Below the pieces are notes generated by a model that was given only the letters and a program-made list of their open reading frames with translations, was not told the DNA's origin and did not search any database. Made by a program: the position numbers and the translations under genes. DNA of 64,000 bases from Comamonas sp. JUb58 (lineage in GTDB: Bacteria > Pseudomonadota > Gammaproteobacteria > Burkholderiales > Burkholderiaceae_C): assembly GCF_004364775.1 (NCBI RefSeq), contig NZ_SOAL01000002.1, positions 124,001 to 188,000 of the forward strand. Reading direction: 5' to 3'. This document shows, piece after piece, positions 18,157 to 26,544 of the stretch. Numbering within the stretch: position 1 is the stretch's first letter; every line of letters starts with the position of its first letter.

Positions 18157-19521
18157 ATGTTCCGAACTTTGCATGACCGTCCTTGCACATCACCAGCAAC
18201 CCGCTTTGCGCTGCATAAGTCAGTGCTGCCAACCGCTGGGCTGCTGGCACTCTGCTTGGCCAGTGCCGCTGCGCAGAGCCAAACCATCACCTACACCCCA
18301 ACGACGCCCCAAGTGGCTCCCGATGTAGTGCCTGCAGGGGTGGGCGCCATCAGGGTCATCGTCACGGGCGGTGCAGGCGGTGCAGGCTCCTACGACGGAG
18401 TCCCGGGCGGCAGAGGCGCTGCAGGTACCCAGGTTGAAGCCATCGTCCGTGTGCAGCCAGGCCAAACCATCACGGCCATCGCGGCTGGCGGTGGGCAAGG
18501 TGGCGCTACCTATGCACGCGATGCCGACCTGACGGGTGGGCCGGGCGGCAGCGGCCAAGGTGCTGGCGGCGATGGTGCTGCCAGGAATGTCGGCTTTATC
18601 AGTGCCGGCGCCGGCGGTGGTGGGGGTGCCTCGTTCCTGAATGTCGGCGGTGCCTGGGTTCGGGCGGGCGGTGGTGGTGGTGGTGGCGGCGATTCCTTCC
18701 GTGCGCCGCAAGTGGCAGACGCATCGGCAGTGGCGCTGTTCACAGCAGAGGCTGTCGCATGTGCCGTGCCTGCGTCAGGTGAGCCGGGCCTTCGAGGAAC
18801 GGTAGACGGCGGCGGCGGAGGCGGTGGTGGCGGTGGCTACCTAGGTGCAGTGGGCACGGGCGGCAATTTTGGTCAGGATGGTGGGCCCAGTGCCGAACCC
18901 GGCGGTATGGGCGGCTCTTGCACCTTGAGCGCTGGGAGCAATACCATCAGCAATCCAACGGCCTCGGTCCCTGGCGCACCTACGGCACCCGTTGGTATCA
19001 CCGACCCCGCAACCAATGGGATCGATGGCCTGGTGTCTTTTGAGTACATATTCCAACCTACGGTCACCATCGCCTGCGACCCATCGGCCCTGACGGACAG
19101 CGCTGGCCAGCAAGCCGTCTGCACAGTGACCGCCAGTACCGCCGCACCAAGCGGGGGCCTTTCGGTGCCTTTCAGCATTTCGGCTGCAGATCCGCAGTAC
19201 AGCACCCAAAACTGCAGCAGCCCGGTCGTCATTCCTGAGGGCGCCACCCAGGCCCCCGCCTGCACCATCATTGCCAATGACAACCAGGTTGCTGGCGAAG
19301 CAGCGGTGACGGTCAGCCTGCAGATCAGCGACAGCGATGACTACCTGACAGGCACCCCAGCGGAGGCCAGTGTCGTCATCAGCGATAACGACAGCAACAC
19401 GGGTACACCTGTCGCAACGCCTCAGGCCGTTCCATCGCTGAGTGGCTGGGCCAGCTTGCTGCTGACCGGTGTGCTGGCGTGCCTGGCCTGGATGCGCCGC
19501 AAGACCATCATGGGCCGCTGA
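18157..19521 (+). CDS. Glycine-rich surface protein with IPTL-CTERM sorting signal
   Basis: The 454-residue protein has a signal peptide (hydrophobic LPTAGLLALCLASAAAQS). A Gly-rich region (about residues 65-260) has several GGAGG and poly-Gly runs. A Calx-beta-like domain (TVTIACDPSALTDSAGQQAV to SVVISDND) follows. The C-terminus has the tripartite sorting signal: VPSLSGWASLL, a membrane helix, and basic MRRKTIMGR. This fits the IPTL-CTERM class handled by exosortase H, whose gene lies about 10 kb downstream. The protein is probably processed at the inner membrane and delivered to the cell surface. Its binding target is unknown. The promoter region is AT-rich relative to the surrounding genome. 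Confidence 0.8.
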   Translation: MFRTLHDRPCTSPATRFALHKSVLPTAGLLALCLASAAAQSQTITYTPTTPQVAPDVVPAGVGAIRVIVTGGAGGAGSYDGVPGGRGAAGTQVEAIVRVQPGQTITAIAAGGGQGGATYARDADLTGGPGGSGQGAGGDGAARNVGFISAGAGGGGGASFLNVGGAWVRAGGGGGGGGDSFRAPQVADASAVALFTAEAVACAVPASGEPGLRGTVDGGGGGGGGGGYLGAVGTGGNFGQDGGPSAEPGGMGGSCTLSAGSNTISNPTASVPGAPTAPVGITDPATNGIDGLVSFEYIFQPTVTIACDPSALTDSAGQQAVCTVTASTAAPSGGLSVPFSISAADPQYSTQNCSSPVVIPEGATQAPACTIIANDNQVAGEAAVTVSLQISDSDDYLTGTPAEASVVISDNDSNTGTPVATPQAVPSLSGWASLLLTGVLACLAWMRRKTIMGR

Positions 19522-19546
19522 CCCGATACGCGATGCCATGAAAAGC

Positions 19547-19576
19547 GGCCTGCGCCCCCAAATGGGGGCGCAGGCC
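19547..19576. terminator. Bidirectional terminator between the IPTL-CTERM gene and purT
   Basis: A perfect 13-bp stem (GGCCTGCGCCCCC / GGGGGCGCAGGCC) with a 4-base loop separates two convergent genes. The plus side continues GTTGTTGC and the minus side GCTTTT, so it can serve both. Confidence 0.8.
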
Positions 19577-19652
19577 GTTGTTGCTTATCCGTCGTGCTGA
19601 GGCTTGTGCCGCACTGACGCAGCAAGCAGGCCAGTAGCAGGCCCGCCTGTGA

Positions 19653-20882
19653 TCAGCCCGCCACGCGGGGCTTGACCAGCGCCGCCGCCTTTTTGGCGTT
19701 GTCGCGCGCGGCATCGGTATCGGCCGCGCGGGCCAGGGCCACACCCATGCGGCGGCGGCTAAAGCTCTCGGGCTTGCCAAACAGGCGCACTTCGGTGCCG
19801 GGGATCTGCAAGGCGGCATCGACGCCGTCAAACACGATGCCCTGGGCATCCACACCGCCGTAGATCACGGCGCTGGCGCCGGCGGTCTTGAGGCTGGTGT
19901 CCACCGGCAGGCCCAGGATGGCGCGGGCATGCAGCTCGAACTCGTTTTGCCATTGGGTGATCATGGTGACCATGCCGGTGTCATGCGGGCGGGGGCTCAC
20001 TTCGCTGAACCAGACCTGGTCGCCCTTGACGAACAGCTCCACACCAAACAGGCCCAGGCCGGCGGGCTCGCCGTTCAGGCCGGTGCCCAGGTCGCTGGTG
20101 ATGGCGCGGGCAATGTCCTGCGCCAGGGTCAGCGCGCCGGGCGCCATGCGGGCCGGCTGCCAGCTTTCCACATAGTCGCCCTGCACCTGCACATGGCCGA
20201 TGGGTTCGCAGAAATGGGTTTCGATCTGACCGGCCGCATTCTTGGCGCGCACTGTCAGCAGGGTGATTTCGTAGTCAAAGTCGATAAAGCCTTCGACGAT
20301 GATGCGGCCGCCCTGCACCCGGCCGCCTTCCATCGCGTAGTTCCAGGCCTTTTCCACATTGGCCGGGCCATCGATCTTGCTCTGGCCCTTGCCCGAGCTG
20401 CTCATCACCGGCTTGACCACGCAGGGGTAGCCAATGCCGCCATCGATGGCCGCTTGCAGCTCGGCCAGGCTATCGCAGAACTGGTAGGGGCTGGTTGGCA
20501 GGCCCAGGGTTTCGGCCGCCAGGCGGCGGATGCCTTCGCGGTCCATCGTCAAACGGGTGGCGCGGGCCGTTGGCACCACGCGCACGGTGCCGGCGGCCTC
20601 CAGCGCCTGCAGTGCGGGCGTGGCAATGGCTTCGATCTCGGGCACCACCATGTCGGGCTTTTCTGCCTCGATCAGCGCCGTCAGCTGGGCCGGGTCGCTC
20701 ATCGTGATGGTGCGGGCATGGTGCGCCACCTGCTGGCCGGGTGCGTTGTCATAGCGGTCCACCGCCACCGTCTCCACGCCCAGGCGCTGCAAGGCAATCA
20801 GCACCTCCTTGCCCAGCTCGCCGCTGCCCAGCAGCATGACTTTGGTTGCGTTCTTGGTGAGCGGGGTGCCGAAGGTGGTCAT
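19653..20882 (-). CDS. purT: Formate-dependent phosphoribosylglycinamide formyltransferase PurT
   Basis: The 409-residue ATP-grasp enzyme makes formyl-GAR from GAR, ATP and formate in purine synthesis, the folate-independent alternative to PurN. The N-terminal dinucleotide-like fold has [13 protein letters not shown], then [13 protein letters not shown]. The ATP-grasp part includes [15 protein letters not shown] and the metal-binding [11 protein letters not shown] and [15 protein letters not shown] motifs. Length is close to E. coli PurT (392). It is a single gene on the minus strand, ending at a shared bidirectional terminator. No PurR-like operator was recognised. Confidence 0.96.
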   Translation of the reverse strand: MTTFGTPLTKNATKVMLLGSGELGKEVLIALQRLGVETVAVDRYDNAPGQQVAHHARTITMSDPAQLTALIEAEKPDMVVPEIEAIATPALQALEAAGTVRVVPTARATRLTMDREGIRRLAAETLGLPTSPYQFCDSLAELQAAIDGGIGYPCVVKPVMSSSGKGQSKIDGPANVEKAWNYAMEGGRVQGGRIIVEGFIDFDYEITLLTVRAKNAAGQIETHFCEPIGHVQVQGDYVESWQPARMAPGALTLAQDIARAITSDLGTGLNGEPAGLGLFGVELFVKGDQVWFSEVSPRPHDTGMVTMITQWQNEFELHARAILGLPVDTSLKTAGASAVIYGGVDAQGIVFDGVDAALQIPGTEVRLFGKPESFSRRRMGVALARAADTDAARDNAKKAAALVKPRVAG

Positions 20883-20930
20883 ATCAGGTCGTGTCTACAA
20901 AGGGGCTGCGGCGCAGCGATGGACGGGATT

Positions 20931-21066
20931 TTAGAGCGTCTTGATGAACCCCGAGCAGTGGCGTGGCCAGGCGAGATGGGATGCTAGGGGGGCGCCTAGC
21001 TGCGGAGTGCGCAGCCAATAGTTCGCTATTGGCAAGCGCTCCAACAACGCAGACCGCTCGCCAGGC
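20931..21066. repeat. Degenerate copy of a hairpin-rich dispersed repeat
   Basis: This stretch matches the left half of the MITE-like element at 24379-24645: a decayed end (TTAGAGCGTCTTGATGA), then GCGAGATGGGATGC, a perfect hairpin (GCCAATAG-TTCG-CTATTGGC) and GCAGACCGCTCGC, in the same order and spacing. An extra hairpin (GCTAGG / CCTAGC) is present here. It fills most of the 306-bp gap between purT and the dehydrogenase gene. No right-hand end was found. Confidence 0.7.
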
Positions 21067-21188
21067 CGCTGCTCTGTCGCCCAGTTTGTGCGGCAGTGCA
21101 ATACCAACCGCTATGATCTTGGCACCGGGCTTGCCACAGGCACTGCAGGGCCAGCCCCTCTCCCAGCAACAGGACCCAAGGAAGACAG

Positions 21189-22040
21189 ATGACGATCCAG
21201 ACCGTAGGCGTAATTGGTGCAGGCACCATGGGCAACGGCATTGCGCAGACCTGCGCAGTGGCCGGGCTGAATGTGGTGATGGTGGACATTTCGGACGCCG
21301 CCGTGCAAAAGGGCTTGGCAACGGTGGGCAGCAGCCTGGACCGCCTGATCAAGAAAGAAAAGATCAGCGAAGCCGACAAGGCCGCCGCACTGGGCCGCAT
21401 CCAGGGCAGCACCCGCTATGAAGACCTGCAAAAGGCCCAGCTGGTGATCGAGGCGGCCACCGAGAACTACGAGCTCAAGCTCAAGATCCTGCAGCAGGTC
21501 GATGCGCTGCTCGACCCTTCGGTGCTGCTGGCCTCGAACACCTCGTCGATCTCGATCACCCAGCTGGCCGCAGCCACCAAGCGCGCCGACAAGTTCATCG
21601 GCATGCACTTCTTCAACCCCGTGCCGCTGATGGCCCTGGTCGAAGTGATCCGTGGCCTGCAAACCAGCGATGCCACGCACGACGCCGTCAAGGCGCTGGC
21701 CGAGAGCCTGGGCAAGTCGCCCATCAGCGTGAAGAACTCGCCCGGCTTTGTCGTCAACCGCATTCTGGTGCCGATGATCAACGAGGCCTTTTATGTGCTG
21801 GCCGAAGGCATTGCGTCTGCCCAGGACATCGATGACGGCATGAAGCTGGGCTGCAGCCACCCGATTGGCCCGCTGGCCCTGGCCGACATGATCGGCCTGG
21901 ATGTCTGCCTGGCCGTGATGGAGGTCTACCTGAAAGACTTTGGCGACAGCAAATACCGCCCCTGCCCACTGCTCAAGGAAATGGTCGCTGCTGGCCAGCT
22001 GGGCCGCAAGACCGGCAAGGGCGTCTACAGCTACGCCTGA
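21189..22040 (+). CDS. hbd: 3-hydroxybutyryl-CoA dehydrogenase
   Basis: The 283-residue NAD(P)-dependent enzyme oxidises (S)-3-hydroxyacyl-CoA to the 3-oxo form, or the reverse. The Rossmann motif is [14 protein letters not shown]. Substrate-site residues are in [10 protein letters not shown], the catalytic His is in [11 protein letters not shown] and the dyad region is in [11 protein letters not shown]. The C-terminal dimerisation domain ends [17 protein letters not shown]. The length is typical of stand-alone Hbd/PaaH enzymes (about 280-290). It may serve butanoate, PHB or aromatic-acid degradation; the context does not decide. Two genes on the same strand follow. Confidence 0.92.
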   Translation: MTIQTVGVIGAGTMGNGIAQTCAVAGLNVVMVDISDAAVQKGLATVGSSLDRLIKKEKISEADKAAALGRIQGSTRYEDLQKAQLVIEAATENYELKLKILQQVDALLDPSVLLASNTSSISITQLAAATKRADKFIGMHFFNPVPLMALVEVIRGLQTSDATHDAVKALAESLGKSPISVKNSPGFVVNRILVPMINEAFYVLAEGIASAQDIDDGMKLGCSHPIGPLALADMIGLDVCLAVMEVYLKDFGDSKYRPCPLLKEMVAAGQLGRKTGKGVYSYA

Positions 22041-22076
22041 GCGCGGGCGCCCGCGCTGCCCAGCGATTCCTGCCCC

Positions 22077-22451
22077 ATGCCCGCGCCACGCAGCACCCCG
22101 ATCTGGAAAAAGGCCTTGCCCGTGGCCGCGCTGGTGCTGGCCCTGGTGGCCTGCATGGCCGGCTTTCGCATCTGGAAGCAGCAGCTGGAAGAGGCGCCGG
22201 TCGATGCGCTCTACCGCGACTACCTGGCCTATGTGGCCGCCCGGGTACCCGCCGCCGATCTGCACCTGAGGCGCTACTACCAGCGCTATGGGCGCGACAC
22301 GGTGGCCGCCAAGCACTTCAAGCCCATCTGCCGCAGCGTGACGGCGATGGCGGACCAGCAGGCGCTGGACCTGGGCGCCAGCGAGTGGCACACCCTGGCC
22401 GGCAGCTGCCGCACGCGCATGAGCAACGACGAGATCCACCTCCTGCCCTGA
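22077..22451 (+). CDS. Hypothetical membrane-anchored small protein
   Basis: Not recognised. The 124-residue protein has one N-terminal membrane segment (ALPVAALVLALVACMAGFRI). A probably periplasmic domain rich in Arg/Tyr/Ala follows (LYRDYLAYVAARVPAADLHL, YYQRYGRDTVAAKH). Two cysteines (PICRS and GSCRTR) could form a disulfide. It lies 36 bp after the dehydrogenase gene and 33 bp before the aldolase gene on the same strand, so the three may be co-transcribed. GC content and codon style match the neighbours. Confidence 0.6.
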   Translation: MPAPRSTPIWKKALPVAALVLALVACMAGFRIWKQQLEEAPVDALYRDYLAYVAARVPAADLHLRRYYQRYGRDTVAAKHFKPICRSVTAMADQQALDLGASEWHTLAGSCRTRMSNDEIHLLP

Positions 22452-22484
22452 GCAAACACCCCATCACACACAACAGAGACAAGC

Positions 22485-23288
22485 ATGCCAACACCCAACC
22501 TCTTCAAGAAAGCCATGGCCGCCGGCCAGGCGCAGATCGGCCTGTGGTCGGCCTTTCCCTCGCCCTACATCACCGAGCTGCTGGCCGGCAGCGGCTACGA
22601 CTGGATCATGCTCGACACCGAGCATTCGCCCAACGATGTGCCCCAGGTGCTGCAGCAGCTGCAGGCAGTAGAAGCCGCCCTGCAGCCCCGCCCCACCAGC
22701 GCCGTGGTGCGCCCGGCCTGGAATGACCCGGTGCTCATCAAGCGCTACCTGGACATTGGCGCCCAAACGCTGCTGATCCCCTTTGTGCAAAACGCCGACG
22801 AGGCCCGCGCCGCCGTGCAGGCCATGCGCTATGCGCCCAAGGGCATTCGCGGCATGGGCGGCTCGATGCGCGCCAGCAACTTTGGCCGCGACATGCAATA
22901 CGTTGACGATGCCGACAAGGAACTCTGCCTGCTGGTGCAGGTGGAAACCGCGCAGGCGCTGGACCAGATCGAGGCCATTGCCGCCGTCGATGGCGTGGAT
23001 GGCATCTTCATCGGCCCGGCCGATCTGTCGGCCAGCATGGGCTACCCCGGCCAGCCGCGCCACCCGGTCGTCAATGCCGCGATCGATGACGCCATCACCC
23101 GCATCCGCGCCGCCGGCAAAGCCCCCGGCATCCTGATGGTGGACGAAGCCCGTGCCCGCGAATGCCTGGCATTGGGCGCGCAGTTTGTCGCCGTCTCGAT
23201 GGACCTGATCCTGCTGCGCACCGCCGCCGATGCGGTGGCGGCCAAGTTCAAGGACAGCAGCGGCCAGGTGGTGCAGACTGCGTATTAA
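22485..23288 (+). CDS. hpaI: HpcH/HpaI-family aldolase
   Basis: The 267-residue class II, metal-dependent aldolase is of the type that cleaves 4-hydroxy-2-oxoheptanedioate to pyruvate and succinic semialdehyde. Motifs are GSGYDWIMLDTEHSPND with the catalytic His, an Arg-containing VRPAWNDPVLIKRYLDIGAQ, metal ligands in LVQVETAQALDQIEAI and the closing IFIGPADLSASMGYPGQ. Length matches HpaI (about 262). No other homoprotocatechuate genes are nearby, so the substrate may instead be a sugar-acid such as 2-keto-3-deoxy-L-rhamnonate (RhmA/YfaU type). The symbol names the family best matched, not a proven pathway. Confidence 0.82.
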   Translation: MPTPNLFKKAMAAGQAQIGLWSAFPSPYITELLAGSGYDWIMLDTEHSPNDVPQVLQQLQAVEAALQPRPTSAVVRPAWNDPVLIKRYLDIGAQTLLIPFVQNADEARAAVQAMRYAPKGIRGMGGSMRASNFGRDMQYVDDADKELCLLVQVETAQALDQIEAIAAVDGVDGIFIGPADLSASMGYPGQPRHPVVNAAIDDAITRIRAAGKAPGILMVDEARARECLALGAQFVAVSMDLILLRTAADAVAAKFKDSSGQVVQTAY

Positions 23289-23402
23289 GAGCACAGAGGC
23301 AACCCAGCGTCAACCCGACGCGCGGCTTGCCTGCCTTTAAGACGAATCCAGGGGCCCTGCACCGGCCCTGCCCAAACACCCTGCTGCCTGCAGGTGTTTT
23401 CA

Positions 23403-23428
23403 CAATTAAGTTGCGCACAATTTAATTG
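23403..23428. promoter_or_regulatory. Probable OhrR operator
   Basis: An imperfect 26-bp palindrome has arms CAATTAAG and TTTAATTG around TTGCGCACAA; 22 of 26 positions match their reverse complement. AT-rich palindromes of this kind are typical OhrR sites. It ends 18 bp before the chosen ohrR ATG and overlaps an alternative TTG codon. Confidence 0.7.
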
Positions 23429-23446
23429 AGCACGATAATTCAATCC

Positions 23447-23917
23447 ATGCCCAACGCCAACCCCGCCACTGCCCACAACGCGCTGCTGCTCGACCAGCAG
23501 CTGTGTTTTGCGCTGTACTCCAGCTCGCTGGCGATGACCAAGCTGTACAAGCCCTTGCTCGAACCATTGGGTTTGACCTACCCGCAGTACCTGGTGCTCT
23601 TGGTACTGTGGGAGGGCGATGGCTGCATGGTCTCCGAGCTGGGCGAGCGTCTGTACCTGGATTCGGGTACCTTGACGCCGCTGCTCAAGCGCATGCAGAC
23701 CGCAGGTTGGCTGCAGCGCCAGCGTGACAGCGAAGATGAGCGCCGCGTGCGTGTGCACCTGACGGAGGCCGGCCGGCAACTGCGCGAGCAGGCGGCAGCC
23801 ATCCCCGCCTGTGTGCTGGAACACAGCCAATGCAGCTTGCAGGAGTTGCAGGCCTTGACCCAAGAGATTCAACAGCTGCGCAGCCGCCTGGCCGCGCCGC
23901 TGCCCGCCGCTTCTTGA
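23447..23917 (+). CDS. ohrR: Organic-hydroperoxide-sensing MarR repressor OhrR
   Basis: A 156-residue MarR-family repressor inactivated by organic peroxides. The diagnostic N-terminal segment LLLDQQLCFALYSSSLAMTK carries the peroxidatic Cys20, and TYPQYLVLLVLWE follows. The winged helix is ELGERLYLDSGTLTPLLKRM with wing DERRVRVHLTEAG. C-terminal Cys residues (PACVLEHSQC) could be resolving residues of a 2-Cys OhrR. The frame also opens with TTG at 23426, but that codon lies inside the operator, so ATG 23447 was chosen; its ribosome site is weak. The target ohr follows after 41 bp. Confidence 0.92.
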   Translation: MPNANPATAHNALLLDQQLCFALYSSSLAMTKLYKPLLEPLGLTYPQYLVLLVLWEGDGCMVSELGERLYLDSGTLTPLLKRMQTAGWLQRQRDSEDERRVRVHLTEAGRQLREQAAAIPACVLEHSQCSLQELQALTQEIQQLRSRLAAPLPAAS

Positions 23918-23958
23918 AGAAGCAGTTTTTTCGTCCCCCCCTTGACCAGGAGTTCACC

Positions 23959-24378
23959 ATGGCTACCCTCGAAAAAGTTCTGTACACCGCCCACGCACAC
24001 ACCACCGGCGGCCGCGACGGCGCATCGCGCACCAATGATGGTCGCCTGGACGTGCAACTGTCCTCGCCCGGCACCAGCGGCCAAGGCACCAACCCCGAGC
24101 AGCTGTTTGCCGCTGGCTACTCTGCCTGCTTCATCGGCGCGATGAAGGCGGTGGCCGGCAAGCAAAAGCTGGCCTTGCCAGATGGCCTGTCGATCGACGC
24201 GGAAGTGGACCTGGGCCCCATCCCGAACGCCTACGGCATCGCTGCCCGCCTGACGGTCAACCTGCCTGGCATGGACAAGGCTGTGGCCGAAAAGCTGGTG
24301 CATGACGCCGACCAAGTCTGCCCTTACTCCAACGCCACCCGCGGCAATATCGACAAGACACTGACCGTGGTGGTCTAA
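23959..24378 (+). CDS. ohr: Organic hydroperoxide resistance protein Ohr
   Basis: This 139-residue thiol peroxidase of the Ohr/OsmC fold reduces fatty-acid and peroxynitrite-type peroxides with lipoyl partners. The catalytic set is complete: Cys57 (SACFIGA), resolving Cys121 (VCPYSNATRGN), Arg19 (GGRDG) and Glu48 (PEQLF). A strong ribosome site (AGGAG) lies 7 bases before the ATG. It is downstream of ohrR and likely derepressed by peroxide. The TAA stop codon is also the left target-site repeat of a MITE-like element, so the element inserted at the stop without changing the protein. Confidence 0.96.
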   Translation: MATLEKVLYTAHAHTTGGRDGASRTNDGRLDVQLSSPGTSGQGTNPEQLFAAGYSACFIGAMKAVAGKQKLALPDGLSIDAEVDLGPIPNAYGIAARLTVNLPGMDKAVAEKLVHDADQVCPYSNATRGNIDKTLTVVV

Positions 24379-24645
24379 GAACGTGTTTACGATCTCCTCG
24401 CGCCGCGACAGTGTCTTTGCGAGATGGGATGCGAGGCGCAATACCGCAGCAATAGCCGCGCTATTGCGAGGATTTGCAACGATGCAGACCGCTCGCAAAG
24501 CCACCGTCCCTACAGGGTTGGAGTGAAATCGGGCGATTTCTTCGCGCTGGCCCTTGCTTGCACCCCGGTGCAAGCTGCGGACCATCGCTTCGAACTCATC
24601 CCGATTGCACTCCAACGCGGCTGCGTAGAGATCGTAAAGACGTTC
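24379..24645. mobile_element. MITE-like element with 18-bp terminal inverted repeats at the ohr stop codon
   Basis: A 267-bp non-coding element with ends GAACGTGTTTACGATCTC and its inverse GAGATCGTAAAGACGTTC (one mismatch). It is flanked by direct repeats of TAA (24376-24378 and 24646-24648). It has no open frame of its own. Internally a long stem opens with CTTTGCGAG and closes with CTCGCAAAG and encloses a perfect hairpin (GCAATAGC-CGC-GCTATTGC). A 3-bp TAA duplication fits mobilisation by an IS5-family (TNA-target) transposase acting in trans; that is inference. A decayed relative is at 20931-21066. Confidence 0.75.
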
Positions 24646-24682
24646 TAAGCCACGCTGCTGAACGATTGACACCCTCCAGTAC

Positions 24683-24716
24683 AGCCGGTGCATGCCTTGC
24701 ATGCCCGGCTTTTTTT
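24683..24716 (+). terminator. Rho-independent terminator, probably the original ohr terminator
   Basis: A stem (AGCCGG-GCATG with a bulged T, pairing CATGC-CCGGCT) and loop CCTTG are followed by seven T. It lies 37 bp after the MITE-like element, so before insertion it would have stood about 35 bp after the ohr stop. Confidence 0.8.
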
Positions 24717-24766
24717 GCGTCCCTTGGCTCAAGATGGCCGTCACAAGAAGGGCGCACAATGGCGGG

Positions 24767-25819
24767 ATGCACGACAACGACGACTACCCGCCCAGCAGCC
24801 CGCAACAGGAACATGCCTATGCCGCACTCACGCCCGATGTGGTGCTCGATGCGCTGGCATCGGTGGGTCTCTGGGGTGACGGCCGCCTCAATCCGCTGTC
24901 CTCGTATGAGAACCGTGTCTACCAGGTCTGGCTGGAAGACGGCAGCAAGGTCGTCTGCAAGTTCTACCGCCCGGGCCGCTGGAGCGATGCGGCCATTGCC
25001 GAGGAGCACCAGTTCTCCCAGCAGCTGGCCGATGCCGAGGTGCCCGTAGTGGCGCCTTTGCAGCTGGGCGGCCACAGCCTGCTGCAGCATGCGGGCTTTC
25101 GCTTTTCGGTATCGCCCTGGCGGGGCGGGCGCCAGCCCGATCTGGACGACTGGGAGGTGCTGGAATGGGTGGGCCGCTTTCTGGCACGCATCCACACCGT
25201 GGGCGAGGCCCAGCCCTTTGCGCACCGCCCCAGCATCAACGCCCAGGACTTTGCCCGCGAACCCCATGACTGGCTGATGGCGCATGGCGCGATCCCGCCC
25301 GGCCAACGCACGGCCTGGAGCGATGCCTGCCGCCGCGCCACCGACAAGATCTGCGAGATCATCGACCCGGGCAGCGCCACCGGCCACTTTGCCGCAGGCA
25401 GCTTTCGCAGCCTGCGCCTGCATGGCGACTGCCACCCCGGCAATGTGCTGTGGGTGCCGCCCGAGCACCAGGGAGGCGGCCCGCATTTTGTCGATCTGGA
25501 TGACACGCGCAGCGGCCCTGCTGTGCAGGACCTGTGGATGCTGCTGTCGGGCGACCGCATGCAGCAAAGCACGCAGCTGTCGACCCTGGTGGAAGGCTAT
25601 GAGCAGTTCCGCCCCTTTGACCGGCGCGAGCTGGTGCTGATCGAGCCGCTGCGCACCCTGCGCCTGATCCACTACAGCGCCTGGCTGGCCCGGCGTTTTG
25701 ACGACCCAATCTTCCCGATCCACTTTCCCTGGTTTGGCAGCGAGGCCTACTGGCAGGAGCAAACCCAGCTGCTGCAGGCCCAGCTCATCGCGATGGATGA
25801 GCCGCCGCTGTACGTTTAA
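24767..25819 (+). CDS. srkA: Stress-response protein kinase SrkA (YihE)
   Basis: The 350-residue APH/choline-kinase-fold Ser/Thr kinase protects cells against stress-induced death in E. coli. The glycine-poor ATP loop region reads LSSYENRVYQVWLEDGSKVV with lysine in VVCKFYRPGRW. The catalytic loop is LRLHGDCHPGNVLW and the metal-binding loop is FVDLDDTRSGPAVQDLWML. All key residues are present and the length is close to E. coli SrkA (328). The start at 24767 follows the terminator; the longer open frame overlaps that terminator and is unlikely. It is a single gene, convergent with the lipoprotein gene. Confidence 0.93.
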   Translation: MHDNDDYPPSSPQQEHAYAALTPDVVLDALASVGLWGDGRLNPLSSYENRVYQVWLEDGSKVVCKFYRPGRWSDAAIAEEHQFSQQLADAEVPVVAPLQLGGHSLLQHAGFRFSVSPWRGGRQPDLDDWEVLEWVGRFLARIHTVGEAQPFAHRPSINAQDFAREPHDWLMAHGAIPPGQRTAWSDACRRATDKICEIIDPGSATGHFAAGSFRSLRLHGDCHPGNVLWVPPEHQGGGPHFVDLDDTRSGPAVQDLWMLLSGDRMQQSTQLSTLVEGYEQFRPFDRRELVLIEPLRTLRLIHYSAWLARRFDDPIFPIHFPWFGSEAYWQEQTQLLQAQLIAMDEPPLYV

Positions 25820-25826
25820 GAATCGG

Positions 25827-26339
25827 TTAACAGCGGTTGTTCAGGCGGCAGTCCGGCACCAGCTGGCCATCGGCGCCGCGCCACTGCAGGTTGGCGTCAT
25901 GCTCGCCTGTGGGTGGATTGACCACCCCAGGCACGACCACGCCGGGCTGTGCGGGCTGGGCGTAATCCGGCGCAGGGCCGGGGGCAGATGCAGCTGCGGG
26001 CGCAGCCGGGTCATACAGCACCGTGCCAGTGCCCAACCCCACACCCACCTGGGCGCCACCGACCGAAGTCCCCACGCCAACACCCGCATTGCCTGTGACC
26101 TGGCCACGCTGGTTGACCCCCACACCGACGCCAACGGGGCCAACGCCCGTGCCCACCCCGGCGCTGACGCCACCACTGCCCACACCGACACCCACCGAGA
26201 ACGGGCCCACCGGCACGCCAACGCCCACATAGGGCGAGCAAGCGGTCAGCGCAGCGATGGACACAGCGGCGATGGCAACAGCGGCCGCCGCGCGACGATG
26301 CTGGGAGCGGAAAAAAGGCAGGGCAGGCATTCGGGTCAT
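25827..26339 (-). CDS. Gly/Val-repeat lipoprotein of unknown function
   Basis: Not assigned to a known family. The 170-residue precursor has a lipobox (IAALTACS) with Cys34 as the likely lipidated residue. Residues about 36-105 are built of short alternating valine/glycine pieces such as VGVGVPVGPFSVGVGVG and VGVGLGTG, with few charged residues. That pattern could form a beta-strand-rich or glycine-zipper-like segment. A Pro/Ala linker follows, and a compact tail (LQWRGADGQLVPDCRLNNRC) with two Cys ends the protein. It is probably attached to the outer membrane. It is convergent with srkA, with 7 bp between the stops. Confidence 0.7.
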   Translation of the reverse strand: MTRMPALPFFRSQHRRAAAAVAIAAVSIAALTACSPYVGVGVPVGPFSVGVGVGSGGVSAGVGTGVGPVGVGVGVNQRGQVTGNAGVGVGTSVGGAQVGVGLGTGTVLYDPAAPAAASAPGPAPDYAQPAQPGVVVPGVVNPPTGEHDANLQWRGADGQLVPDCRLNNRC

Positions 26340-26544
26340 GGCTATTTTTAACAGCGATGGTCAACCCAAGCCTTACTACAAGGACATTGCAGGCCGATGT
26401 CCGACGCCAGGCCATGGACACCCAAGCGGGCCTGCGACATGGCCGGCCCCGCTCCCTACAATCCTGCCCACCGTCTTTCCCCGGCCAGCCGCTAGCCGCC
26501 GCTGGCCTGCTGCTGCCACCGCAGCCCCGCTCCAAGTTCTGATC

